This document shows, in pieces, positions 1 through 5,179 of a stretch of 5,179 nucleotides of DNA. Position 1 is the stretch's first letter; each line of letters opens with the position of its first letter. The stretch comes from an uncultured bacterium (lineage in GTDB: Bacteria; Methylomirabilota; Methylomirabilia; Rokubacteriales; CSP1-6): contig CAMLFJ010000277.1 in NCBI GenBank assembly GCA_946479205.1, positions 1 to 5,179 on the forward strand, read 5' to 3'. A program made the position numbers and the translations under genes. The notes beneath the pieces are model-generated. The model did not search any database. It was not told where the DNA came from and worked only from the letters and a program-made list of their open reading frames with translations.

Positions 1-716
1 CAGCGCTGCCAGCGCGGCTCGTGGCCCGCGAGCTCGAAGCTCGGGCCCTCCGGCTGGCGGATCTCGACCGGCTTGAGCCCGCCGCGCGTGCCCGCCGCCT
101 CCGGCGAGTAGCCGGCGTCCTCGGGCGGTAGCGGGACGACGCCGCCGTCCTCCACCGCGACCACCGCCATCGCGTTCAGGTCCACGACGGTCAGCAGGTT
201 GGCCACCGGCCGCGCGTAGCCGTTGTCCTGCGCGTGCCGCCGCACCCACGTGAGCGCGCGCACCAGGCGCCGGCCCTCGTCCTGCGGGAAGCCGAAGTTG
301 CCGGCCGACCAGCAGTCCACCATGGCGAGGCTGAAATCGGTGATCCCTCGCCGGCGCATCGCCCCCTGCCACCGCGAGTCAGCGCGGACGGCCGCCTCGC
401 AATCCACGAACTCGTCCTGCACGATGGCGGGCTGGGCGCCAGGGACGTGCTCCCAGGACCGCACGCGGCCCGCGGAGAGCGACACGACCGCCTCGTAGGT
501 CTTGCCGGGCCTGGAGTCGATGAGCACCACGAAGGCGGCCCGCTCCACCGGGTCCCCCGGCCGGTGCGCGAGCACGACCTTCTTGTCCGGCTCGTGCAGC
601 ATGATGAAGATCGCCCGCACGCGCGGTCCCAGCGCGCGCTCCGTCCGCACGATCTCCCACGCCCGCTCGACCTCCGCCGCGCTCAGCGGATCCAGGGGAT
701 GGACGGTCGATGCCAT
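1..716 (-). CDS. Copper amine oxidase (primary-amine oxidase), N-terminal part, 3' end beyond the window
   Basis: Copper/topaquinone amine oxidases convert primary amines to aldehydes, releasing NH3 and H2O2. The reading frame from ATG at 716-714 stays open for 238 codons to the window edge. It starts with HPLDPLSAAEV (residues 6-16), as the N2 domain of Arthrobacter-type enzymes does. It continues through an N3-like segment (about 95-200, with CWSAGNFGFPQDEGRR at 135-150) and reaches the family motif QPEGPSF at 221-227. The catalytic domain, with the topaquinone tyrosine and the copper histidines, lies outside the window and cannot be checked. Family members are usually about 630-680 residues, so roughly one third is present. 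There is no signal peptide or N1 domain, which suggests a cytoplasmic enzyme, unlike periplasmic E. coli TynA. GGAGGAG at 725-731, 8 bases before the ATG, fixes the start. The gene begins 20 bases after the YCII gene stop and is probably the fourth gene of the leftward operon. Confidence 0.9.
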   Translation of the reverse strand, partial: MASTVHPLDPLSAAEVERAWEIVRTERALGPRVRAIFIMLHEPDKKVVLAHRPGDPVERAAFVVLIDSRPGKTYEAVVSLSAGRVRSWEHVPGAQPAIVQDEFVDCEAAVRADSRWQGAMRRRGITDFSLAMVDCWSAGNFGFPQDEGRRLVRALTWVRRHAQDNGYARPVANLLTVVDLNAMAVVAVEDGGVVPLPPEDAGYSPEAAGTRGGLKPVEIRQPEGPSFELAGHEPRWQR

Positions 717-736
717 GCGGTCGTCTCCTCCGCCGC

Positions 737-1108
737 CTACTCGGTGGCGAGCGGCGGCATCTCGCGGATGGGCCGCACCTCGATCGAGTGGCCGCCCACC
801 CGCAGCAACGGGTGCTCGGCCGCGATCGCGAGCGCCTCGTCCAGGCTCGGGACGTCCAAAATGTTATAACCGCCCAGTTGCTCTTTGGTCTCGGCGAACG
901 GCCCGTCCGTGGTGACCGCCTTGCCGCTCCGCATCCGCACCGTGGTCGCGGTGTGGGTCGGCAGCAGCGGGTCACCGCTCACGTAGACCCCGCGCTGCCG
1001 CAGCCCGGCCGCCGCCTCCACCGCGAGCTGGCGGATGGCCGTGCGCTCGGCCTCGGGCTTTGCATCCCACCACGCCTCGTCCCGGTACAACAGCAGCATA
1101 TAGCGCAT
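737..1108 (-). CDS. YCII-related (DGPF domain) protein, copy in the leftward operon
   Basis: This small protein of 123 residues belongs to the YCII/DGPF family (ferredoxin-like alpha/beta fold). Its biochemical role is not established. It opens with MRYMLLLYRDE and carries the family signature TTDGPFAETKEQLGGY at 66-81, with DGPF at 68-71, then a C-terminal IEVRPI strand (109-114). The frame is open further upstream to an ATG at 1348, but that extension runs antiparallel to nothing conserved and lies inside the MFS gene in another frame. I therefore start at 1108, where the YCII fold begins. The Shine-Dalgarno is weak (GAGAGA at 1121-1126, 12 bases away). With only 16 bases to the MFS stop, translation may be coupled. 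It is more diverged from the two rightward YCII proteins than those are from each other, but DGPF falls at the same residue number in all three. Confidence 0.93.
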   Translation of the reverse strand: MRYMLLLYRDEAWWDAKPEAERTAIRQLAVEAAAGLRQRGVYVSGDPLLPTHTATTVRMRSGKAVTTDGPFAETKEQLGGYNILDVPSLDEALAIAAEHPLLRVGGHSIEVRPIREMPPLATE

Positions 1109-1124
1109 GGCGGTCGGATTTCTC

Positions 1125-2339
1125 TCAGTGCGCCACGCTCGGCACCGCGATCCGGAACGGCGCGGGCGGGCGGAACGCGAACGCGATGGCCACCGCCCCG
1201 AGGCCGATCCCGAACGAGCCGATGAAGAGCCAGGCGTAGCTCCCGAACGAATCGTAGAGCACGCCGCCGAGCCAGGGCCCGAGGGCCATGCCCAGGGTGG
1301 ACGCGAAGGCGACCGCGCCGAAGGTGGCGCCCATGGTCCGCGCGCCAAAGTACTCGCGCACCACGATCGCGTAGAGCGGCATCACGCCCCCGTAGGCCAG
1401 GCCGAACATGAGGGCCAGCGCGTAGAAGCCGGCCAGCTCACGGGTGACGAGGTAGAGGCCCACCGCGGCCGCCTGGATGGCGAGCCCCACGATCAGCACG
1501 CGCTTGGCCCCCAGCCGATCGGCCAGCAGCCCACAGATCACGCGGCCGCTCAGTGAGGCCAGGCCCGCCGCGCTCAGCACGGTGGTGGCGGCCATCGCGG
1601 AGATGCCGTGGTCGATCACGTTGGTGACCATGTGGAAGATCGGGCCCGAGTGCGCCGCGCAGCACGCGAAGTGGGTGAGCGCGATGGCCGCGAACTGCGG
1701 GGTGCGCAGCGCCTCCGCCACTGTGAACTCGCGGGGCGCCAGGGCGCCGGGCGCGGGGAGCGGGGCGGGCGCCGCCGCGGGCGGATTGCGCACGAGCAGG
1801 GCGGCGGGAATGAGGAAGAGCCACGCGAGGTCGCCGATCACCAGCATCGCGACGCGCCAGTCGTAGTGGCTGATGATCCAGCCCACGAGGGGCGCCACCG
1901 TCATCGAGCCGAGGCCGAGTCCCGCCGAGACCAGCGCGACCGCGAGGCTCCGGTGCTCGACGAACCAGCGAGTGGTCGTCGCGGTCATCGGCGCGTAGAA
2001 GCTCCCGGCCGCGACTCCCACCACCACCCCGAACAGGAGCTGGAACTGGCCGAGCGTGGCCGCCTGGCTCGCGCCCACCAGGCCCCCGCCCAGCAGGATG
2101 CCGCCCGCGAGCACCACCGCCCGCGTCCCGAACCGGTCGGAGAGCGCTCCCCAGAGGAACGAGCCCACGCCCATGCAGAGGAAGTTCAGCAGCGCGGCCA
2201 GCGAGATGCCGGTGCGGGACCACCCCATCGCCTCGGACATGGGCTGGAGAAACACCCCGAGCGAGAGCATCGAGCCGATCCCGACGCACGTCATGACGAT
2301 GCCGCACGCCACGATCACCCAGCCGTAGAAGATCTTCAT
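1125..2339 (-). CDS. MFS transporter, monocarboxylate/oxalate-formate-antiporter-like
   Basis: This 404-residue protein is the usual length for a 12-helix major facilitator, with hydrophobic segments throughout and a Pro/Ala-rich central loop (about 185-205) splitting two six-helix halves. Helix 1 begins with FYGWVIV (4-10). GWSRTGIS (39-46) follows in the place where MCT/OFA-type carriers have a GWSR motif. The MFS loop 2-3 motif is seen at 64-73 (GALSDRFGTR) and is repeated in the second half at 270-280 (GLLADRLGAKR), which supports the family call strongly. It acts in the inner membrane, probably by proton- or gradient-coupled transport. The substrate cannot be read from sequence; monocarboxylates or related organic anions are the family's usual cargo. 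Its ATG overlaps the VOC stop codon (ATGA, 2336-2339), implying translational coupling. GGGAG at 2342-2346 is too close to be an ideal ribosome site. Confidence 0.93.
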   Translation of the reverse strand: MKIFYGWVIVACGIVMTCVGIGSMLSLGVFLQPMSEAMGWSRTGISLAALLNFLCMGVGSFLWGALSDRFGTRAVVLAGGILLGGGLVGASQAATLGQFQLLFGVVVGVAAGSFYAPMTATTTRWFVEHRSLAVALVSAGLGLGSMTVAPLVGWIISHYDWRVAMLVIGDLAWLFLIPAALLVRNPPAAAPAPLPAPGALAPREFTVAEALRTPQFAAIALTHFACCAAHSGPIFHMVTNVIDHGISAMAATTVLSAAGLASLSGRVICGLLADRLGAKRVLIVGLAIQAAAVGLYLVTRELAGFYALALMFGLAYGGVMPLYAIVVREYFGARTMGATFGAVAFASTLGMALGPWLGGVLYDSFGSYAWLFIGSFGIGLGAVAIAFAFRPPAPFRIAVPSVAH

Positions 2340-2716
2340 CGCGCTCCCGGCAGCCTATCACGGGCCGGCTGCAGGAGCTGGACCAGGTTGCCCTCCGGGT
2401 CTTTCAGGGTCGCGATCGACACGGTGTCGTAGTCGGTGGGATCCTCCACGAACTCGACCCCGGCCGCCTGAAGGCGCTTCCAGTCCGCCACGAGATCGTC
2501 GGTCGCCAGGCCCACCAGGTGGCGGGCGGGGTCGGCGTTGCGCCCGCGGACGCCGTCGTGGGTGCCCAGCCCGATGCTGGGCCCCCCGGGCTCGCCCAGG
2601 ACCACGAAGCGCGGGGACTCGATGGCCACCTCGAGGCCCAGCACGTCACGGTAGAACGGCAGCAGGTTGTTCAGATCCGCGCTCCAGATGGACACGGCCC
2701 TCAATCCCTTGATCAT
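2336..2716 (-). CDS. VOC superfamily (glyoxalase/bleomycin-resistance-like) protein
   Basis: This 126-residue single VOC module has two beta-alpha-beta-beta-beta units. FYRDVLGLEV (21-30) is the classic first-repeat motif, HLVGLATDDL (66-75) opens the second repeat, and KDPEGNLVQLLQP (105-117) is the closing motif. VOC proteins include glyoxalases, extradiol dioxygenases, epimerases and antibiotic-binding proteins. By my motif alignment, two of the usual metal-ligand positions are substituted: Ala7 where the first-repeat His normally sits, and Gln113 where Glu normally ends the DPxGNxxE motif. His66 is kept. It may therefore bind a ligand without a standard metal site, so I give no enzyme name. 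AGGAGGGG at 2720-2727 is a strong ribosome site for the ATG at 2716. It is the first gene of the leftward cluster, sits under a predicted ECF42-type promoter, and overlaps the MFS gene by 4 bases. Confidence 0.92.
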   Translation of the reverse strand: MIKGLRAVSIWSADLNNLLPFYRDVLGLEVAIESPRFVVLGEPGGPSIGLGTHDGVRGRNADPARHLVGLATDDLVADWKRLQAAGVEFVEDPTDYDTVSIATLKDPEGNLVQLLQPARDRLPGAR

Positions 2717-2777
2717 CAGCCCCTCCTGGTTGGTATCCTGTCCGTCGCCCTCGGTCCCCGGGGCGCCTCACGCGATG

Positions 2778-2804
2778 GTCGAACCGGCCGGCCCGGGATC
2801 GACA
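2778..2804 (-). promoter_or_regulatory. Predicted ECF42-type promoter of the leftward VOC-MFS-YCII-amine oxidase operon
   Basis: Read on the minus strand, TGTCGA (2804-2799) is followed after exactly 17 bases by CGAC (2781-2778), extending to CGACCATC down to 2774. This matches the TGTCGA / CG(A/T)C motif that I recall being reported for ECF42 sigma factors of Streptomyces. Transcription would start near 2768-2771, giving a leader of about 55 bases before the VOC gene. The mirror copy on the other strand and the ECF42 gene next door support the call. No start site has been measured. Confidence 0.75.
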
Positions 2805-2826
2805 AGCGCGAAAAACACCGGCATCG

Positions 2827-2853
2827 TGTCGATTTACGCGACTCCGGAGCGAC
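2827..2853 (+). promoter_or_regulatory. Predicted ECF42-type promoter of the rightward YCII-YCII-sigma operon (autoregulatory)
   Basis: TGTCGA (2827-2832) is followed after exactly 17 bases by CGAC (2850-2853), extending to CGACCATC to 2857. This has the same motif and spacing as the divergent copy and fits the recalled ECF42 consensus in front of DGPF genes. Transcription would start near 2860-2863, leaving a leader of about 30 bases to the ATG at 2891, with AGGAGGGG at 2881-2888 as ribosome site. Because the sigma gene is the third gene of this operon, the promoter would form a positive autoregulatory loop. Confidence 0.8.
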
Positions 2854-2890
2854 CATCTGGTGTCCGCACATCCCATCGCGAGGAGGGGCT

Positions 2891-3244
2891 ATGAAGTACA
2901 TCTGCCTGGTCTATCTTGTGGAGAAGGACATGAACGCCCTGTCCAAGAAAGAGGCCGACACCTGCACCGAGGAGAGCCTCGCCTACGACGAGGGCCTCCG
3001 GAGGAGCGGTCACCTCCTCGCCGCCCACGCGCTGCAGCCGGTCGAGACGGCCACGACCATCCGGGTCCGGAACGGCAAGCTGTCCACCACCGACGGCCCC
3101 TTCGCCGAGACGACGGAGCAGCTCGGCGGGTTCATCCTCATCGAGGCCCGCGACCTGAACGACGCCATCCAGGTGGCCGCGAAGATCCCGATGGGGCGCC
3201 GGGGCACCATCGAGGTACGACCCATCATGGAGCTCAAGCGATGA
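2891..3244 (+). CDS. YCII-related (DGPF domain) protein, first of a tandem pair
   Basis: This 117-residue protein of the YCII/DGPF family has a complete single domain. MKYICLVYLVE forms the first strand, TTDGPFAETTEQLGGF (66-81) holds the DGPF motif at 68-71, and GTIEVRPIMEL (105-115) forms the last strand. The ATG at 2891 is fixed by AGGAGGGG at 2881-2888. Frames extending further upstream would read through the promoter region and are not credible. It overlaps the next YCII gene by 4 bases (ATGA at 3241-3244). By my hand count it is identical to that neighbour at about 57 of 117 positions without gaps. DGPF proteins are the typical genomic partners of ECF42 sigma factors. Their molecular function is unknown, and a role as sensor, effector or enzyme remains open. 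Confidence 0.94.
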   Translation: MKYICLVYLVEKDMNALSKKEADTCTEESLAYDEGLRRSGHLLAAHALQPVETATTIRVRNGKLSTTDGPFAETTEQLGGFILIEARDLNDAIQVAAKIPMGRRGTIEVRPIMELKR

Positions 3245-3597
3245 AGTTCCTGTTCATGATCTTCCACGACGAGCATATCCTCGATTCGATGCCCGAGGGC
3301 GAGATGCAGACCCTCGTCGATTCCGCCCTCGGCTACGACGACGAGATTCGCCGGAGCGGCCACTACATCGTGTCGAACGCGCTGCAGCGCGCCCGGACCG
3401 CCCGCACCATCCGGGTGCGCGGCGGCAAGGCGACCGTCACCGACGGCCCCTTCGTCGAGACCAAGGAGCAGCTCGGCGGGTTCTTCCTCATCGAGGCCAA
3501 GGACATCGACGAGGCGTGTGAAGTGGCCTCGCGATTCCCGCCGGCCCGTCTCGGGACCATCGAGGTGCGTCCGGTCCAGGAGCTGCGGCACTCCTAG
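3241..3597 (+). CDS. YCII-related (DGPF domain) protein, second of a tandem pair
   Basis: This 118-residue paralogue of the preceding gene has the same architecture: MKFLFMIFHDE start, GYDDEIRRSGH (31-41), TDGPFVETKEQLGGF with DGPF at 68-71, and GTIEVRPVQEL (105-115). The ATG at 3241 overlaps the upstream stop, so translation is probably coupled; there is no separate strong ribosome site. DNA blocks of the two genes, such as the 17 bases at 3088-3104 and 3438-3454, recur at a constant 350-base offset, as expected for a tandem duplication without indels. The acidic segment near residues 10-22 differs most between the two copies, so they may have diverged in ligand or partner. Confidence 0.94.
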   Translation: MKFLFMIFHDEHILDSMPEGEMQTLVDSALGYDDEIRRSGHYIVSNALQRARTARTIRVRGGKATVTDGPFVETKEQLGGFFLIEAKDIDEACEVASRFPPARLGTIEVRPVQELRHS

Positions 3598-3615
3598 CCG
3601 CGGCGCCGACCCGCC

Positions 3616-4872
3616 ATGAGCCTACCCACGGCCGACGACGCCGCCCGCGAGGCGGTGGAGGCGGTCTACCGCTCGGATTCGCGGCGTGTCCTCGCCACCC
3701 TCATCCGCCTCCTCGGCGACTTCGAGCTCGCCGAGGAGGCGATGCACGAGGCCTTCGCCGCCGCGGTCGAGCAGTGGCCGCGCGAGGGCCCGCCGGCCAG
3801 CCCCCGGGCCTGGCTCGTGTCCACCGGCCGCTTCAAGGCCATCGACGCCATGCGCCGGCGCGCGCGGTTCGACGCCTCCCAGGCGGAGCTCGCCGAGCGG
3901 CTCGAGGCGGAGACCGCCGGCCCGCGGCCGGGGGAAGGCGAGGACATCGTGGACGACCGGCTCCGCCTGATCTTCACGTGCTGCCACCCGGCCCTGCCGC
4001 CCGACGCCCAGGTCGCGCTGACGCTCCGAGAGGTCTGCGGCCTCACGACCGAGGAGATCGCGCGCGCCTTCCTCACCGCCCCCCCGACGCTCGCCCAGCG
4101 CATCGTGCGCGCCAAGGCGAAGATCCGCGACGCGCACATCCCCTACGAGGTGCCCGCCCTCGCCGACCTGCCGGATCGCCTCGACACCGTGCTCCACGTG
4201 ATCTACCTGGTGTTCAACGAGGGGTACTCCGCGTCCTCCGGGGAGTCGCTGACCCGCGCCGACCTCTCCGGTGAGGCGATCCGCCTCGGGCGCCTCCTCG
4301 TCGAGCTCCTGCCCGAGCCCGAGGCGATGGGCCTGCTGGCGCTCATGCTCCTGCACGAGTCGCGTCGCCCCGCGCGCACCTCGCCCACCGGCGAGCTGAT
4401 CCTGCTGGACGACCAGGACCGCTCGCTCTGGAGCCGCGAGCAGATCGCGCAAGGCACCGCGCTGGTGGAGCGGGCGCTCGCCTCGCGCCGCATCGGCCCG
4501 TACACCCTCCAGGCCGCGATCGCGGCGGTGCACGCGGAGGCCCCCGCGGCCGCCGCGACCGACTGGGGCCAGATCGTCGGGCTCTACGACGTGCTGGTGC
4601 GGGCCGAACCGTCGCCGGTGGTCGAGCTGAACCGGGCCGTCGCGGTGGCGATGCGCGACGGCCCCGACGCCGGGCTGGCCCTGATCGACGTGATCCTGGC
4701 GCGCGGCGATCTCGCCGACTATCCGCTGGCCCACTCGGCCCGGGCCGAGCTGTGCCGCCGGCTCGGCAAGACCGGCGACGCCCGCGCGTCCTACGAGCGC
4801 GCGCTGGGCCTCACCCGCCAGGACCCGCAGCGGCGCTTTCTCGAGCGCCGCCTCGCGGAGCTGCGGAGCTGA
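3616..4872 (+). CDS. ECF-type RNA polymerase sigma factor, group ECF42 (long C-terminal TPR-like extension)
   Basis: This 418-residue protein is about twice the size of a plain ECF sigma factor and the size expected for ECF42. Region 2 spans about 17-84, with the core-binding helix [14 protein letters not shown] (34-47) and the -10-reading segment [20 protein letters not shown] (63-82). Region 4 spans about 118-172, with [19 protein letters not shown] (122-140) and a helix-turn-helix up to RAKAKIRD (165-172). The extension carries [16 protein letters not shown] (192-207), a hallmark of these proteins (DUF6596), and ends in a TPR-like helical repeat (about 320-405). In ECF42 the extension is thought to control activity in place of an anti-sigma factor, and none is encoded nearby. 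The only plausible start is the ATG at 3616. An in-frame stop lies 21 bases upstream, and the 18-base gap has no Shine-Dalgarno, so translation may depend on ribosomes leaving the YCII gene. Confidence 0.95.
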   Translation: MSLPTADDAAREAVEAVYRSDSRRVLATLIRLLGDFELAEEAMHEAFAAAVEQWPREGPPASPRAWLVSTGRFKAIDAMRRRARFDASQAELAERLEAETAGPRPGEGEDIVDDRLRLIFTCCHPALPPDAQVALTLREVCGLTTEEIARAFLTAPPTLAQRIVRAKAKIRDAHIPYEVPALADLPDRLDTVLHVIYLVFNEGYSASSGESLTRADLSGEAIRLGRLLVELLPEPEAMGLLALMLLHESRRPARTSPTGELILLDDQDRSLWSREQIAQGTALVERALASRRIGPYTLQAAIAAVHAEAPAAAATDWGQIVGLYDVLVRAEPSPVVELNRAVAVAMRDGPDAGLALIDVILARGDLADYPLAHSARAELCRRLGKTGDARASYERALGLTRQDPQRRFLERRLAELRS

Positions 4873-4888
4873 GGGCGACGCCCGCGGT

Positions 4889-4917
4889 TTGACCGCCCCG
4901 GGACGATCTGGCAGGAT
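4889..4917 (+). promoter_or_regulatory. Possible housekeeping-sigma promoter of the CoA-transferase gene
   Basis: TTGACC (4889-4894) matches a -35 hexamer at five of six positions. After 17 bases comes CAGGAT (4912-4917), a poor -10 (three of six). It lies in the 78-base gap after the sigma gene, about 34 bases upstream of the CoA-transferase ATG, where a promoter would be expected. The ECF42 motif TGTCGA is absent here. The evidence is weak, because the -10 match is near chance in GC-rich DNA. Confidence 0.3.
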
Positions 4918-4950
4918 CGCCTCACTCTCGCCGTCCCCGGAGGCCGCCCG

Positions 4951-5179
4951 ATGCGCATGCCGCTCGAAGACGTGACGGTGCTCGACCTGAGCCACGCCCT
5001 GGCCGGACCCTTCTGCTCCACCATGCTCGCCGACTTCGGCGCCGAGGTCATCAAGCTCGAGCCGCGCGGCGCGGGCGACATCGCGCGGGCGTGGGGTCCG
5101 CCCCTGCCCGGCGGCGAGACCTCCTACTTCGTGAGCCTGCATCGCAACAAGAAGGGCATCGAGGTGGACCTGAAGCACC
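4951..5179 (+). CDS. CaiB/BaiF-type (family III) CoA-transferase, N-terminal part, 3' end beyond the window
   Basis: Family III CoA-transferases move CoA between an acyl-CoA donor and an organic acid (for example formyl-CoA:oxalate, or carnitine and bile-acid CoA transfer). The 76 codons present read MRMPLEDVTVLDLSHALAGP, then the family's N-terminal motif with MLADFGAEVIKLEPRGAGD (25-43), and HRNKKGIEVDLKH (64-76), which matches the conserved N(R)NK(R)S/G-xxLDLK block. The catalytic aspartate normally lies near residue 170 and is outside the window. Full-length members are about 380-410 residues. GGAGG at 4939-4943, 7 bases before the ATG at 4951, selects this start over the ATG at 4957. The 78-base gap and a possible promoter suggest it is not part of the sigma-factor operon. 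The substrate is unknown. Confidence 0.92.
   Translation, partial: MRMPLEDVTVLDLSHALAGPFCSTMLADFGAEVIKLEPRGAGDIARAWGPPLPGGETSYFVSLHRNKKGIEVDLKH

Larger units (their letters stand above)
2769..2862. repeat. Interrupted inverted repeat formed by two mirror-image promoters
   Basis: All matching blocks share one dyad centre between 2815 and 2816. They are CAC/GTG (2769-2771 with 2860-2862), GATGGTCG/CGACCATC (2774-2781 with 2850-2857), CCGG/CCGG (2784-2787 with 2844-2847) and ATCGACA/TGTCGAT (2798-2804 with 2827-2833). The blocks cover 22 base pairs of symmetry. The central 22 bases are mostly non-symmetric and include an A5 run (2811-2815). The two promoter copies explain most of the symmetry. 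A pair of operators or a long hairpin is an alternative reading. Confidence 0.85.

Noticed and set aside
379..975. Minus-strand open frame (198 codons) overlapping the YCII and amine oxidase genes
   Set aside because: It lies in another frame across two recognisable genes, and its translation is an Arg/Ala/Gly-rich composition artefact.
2399..2421. TGTCGA on the minus strand inside the VOC gene as an internal promoter for the MFS gene
   Set aside because: No CG(A/T)C follows at 16-18 bases, and the MFS gene is translationally coupled to VOC.
1608..2432. Plus-strand open frame (274 codons) opposite the MFS gene
   Set aside because: It is antisense to a convincing 12-helix transporter, its translation is Arg/His/Glu-rich without motifs, and it has no ribosome site.
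2769..2862. Inverted repeat as the ends of a small insertion element or MITE
   Set aside because: There is no flanking target duplication or transposase, and the arms coincide with complete promoter elements at correct spacing, which explains them better.
3371..3399. TGTCGA inside the second DGPF gene as another ECF42 promoter
   Set aside because: At the 17-base spacing the sequence is CGGA, not CG(A/T)C, and the site is intragenic. It is a chance match.
4884..4919. Small hairpins after the sigma gene (GCGGT/ACCGC and CGATC/GATCG) as a terminator
   Set aside because: Stems are only 5 base pairs, no T-run follows, and they overlap the possible promoter of the next gene.
3622..5178. Long minus-strand open frame (518 codons) opposite the sigma factor gene
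   Set aside because: It is antisense to a clearly recognisable sigma factor and CoA-transferase. Low-complexity Arg/Gly/Ala/Glu/His-rich sequence without any domain is typical of GC-rich shadow frames.

Overview
This is a very GC-rich, gene-dense window of 5179 bases with no intergenic gap above 174 bases. Composition and gene style suggest a free-living soil or sediment bacterium with a high-GC genome, such as Methylomirabilota/Rokubacteria, Deltaproteobacteria-like or Actinobacteria-like lineages. No marker gene fixes the phylum, so this is a guess.

Layout. Four genes run leftward as one tight cluster: a VOC/glyoxalase-like protein (2336-2716), an MFS transporter (1125-2339), a YCII/DGPF-domain protein (737-1108) and the N-terminal 238 codons of a copper amine oxidase (1-716, cut by the window edge). 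VOC and MFS overlap by 4 bases; the next two gaps are 16 and 20 bases. Three genes run rightward: two tandem YCII/DGPF paralogues (2891-3244 and 3241-3597, overlapping by 4 bases) and, 18 bases later, an ECF-type sigma factor with a long C-terminal extension (3616-4872) that has the hallmarks of group ECF42. A CaiB/BaiF-type CoA-transferase gene starts at 4951 and runs off the right edge, apparently as a separate unit with its own Shine-Dalgarno.

The main result lies in the 174-base divergent region (2717-2890). It holds two back-to-back copies of TGTCGA-N17-CGACCATC, one per strand, arranged as an exact dyad around 2815/2816. As I recall the published work on ECF42 sigma factors in Streptomyces venezuelae, their promoters carry TGTCGA at -35 and CG(A/T)C at -10 and lie in front of DGPF genes. 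Both copies here fit. The simplest model is that the sigma factor drives its own operon (two DGPF proteins plus itself) and, symmetrically, the divergent VOC-MFS-DGPF-amine oxidase operon. That would make a self-amplifying regulon linking an amine-oxidising, H2O2-producing enzyme and a transporter to three DGPF proteins. The function of DGPF/YCII proteins in this context is unknown, and no anti-sigma factor gene is visible.
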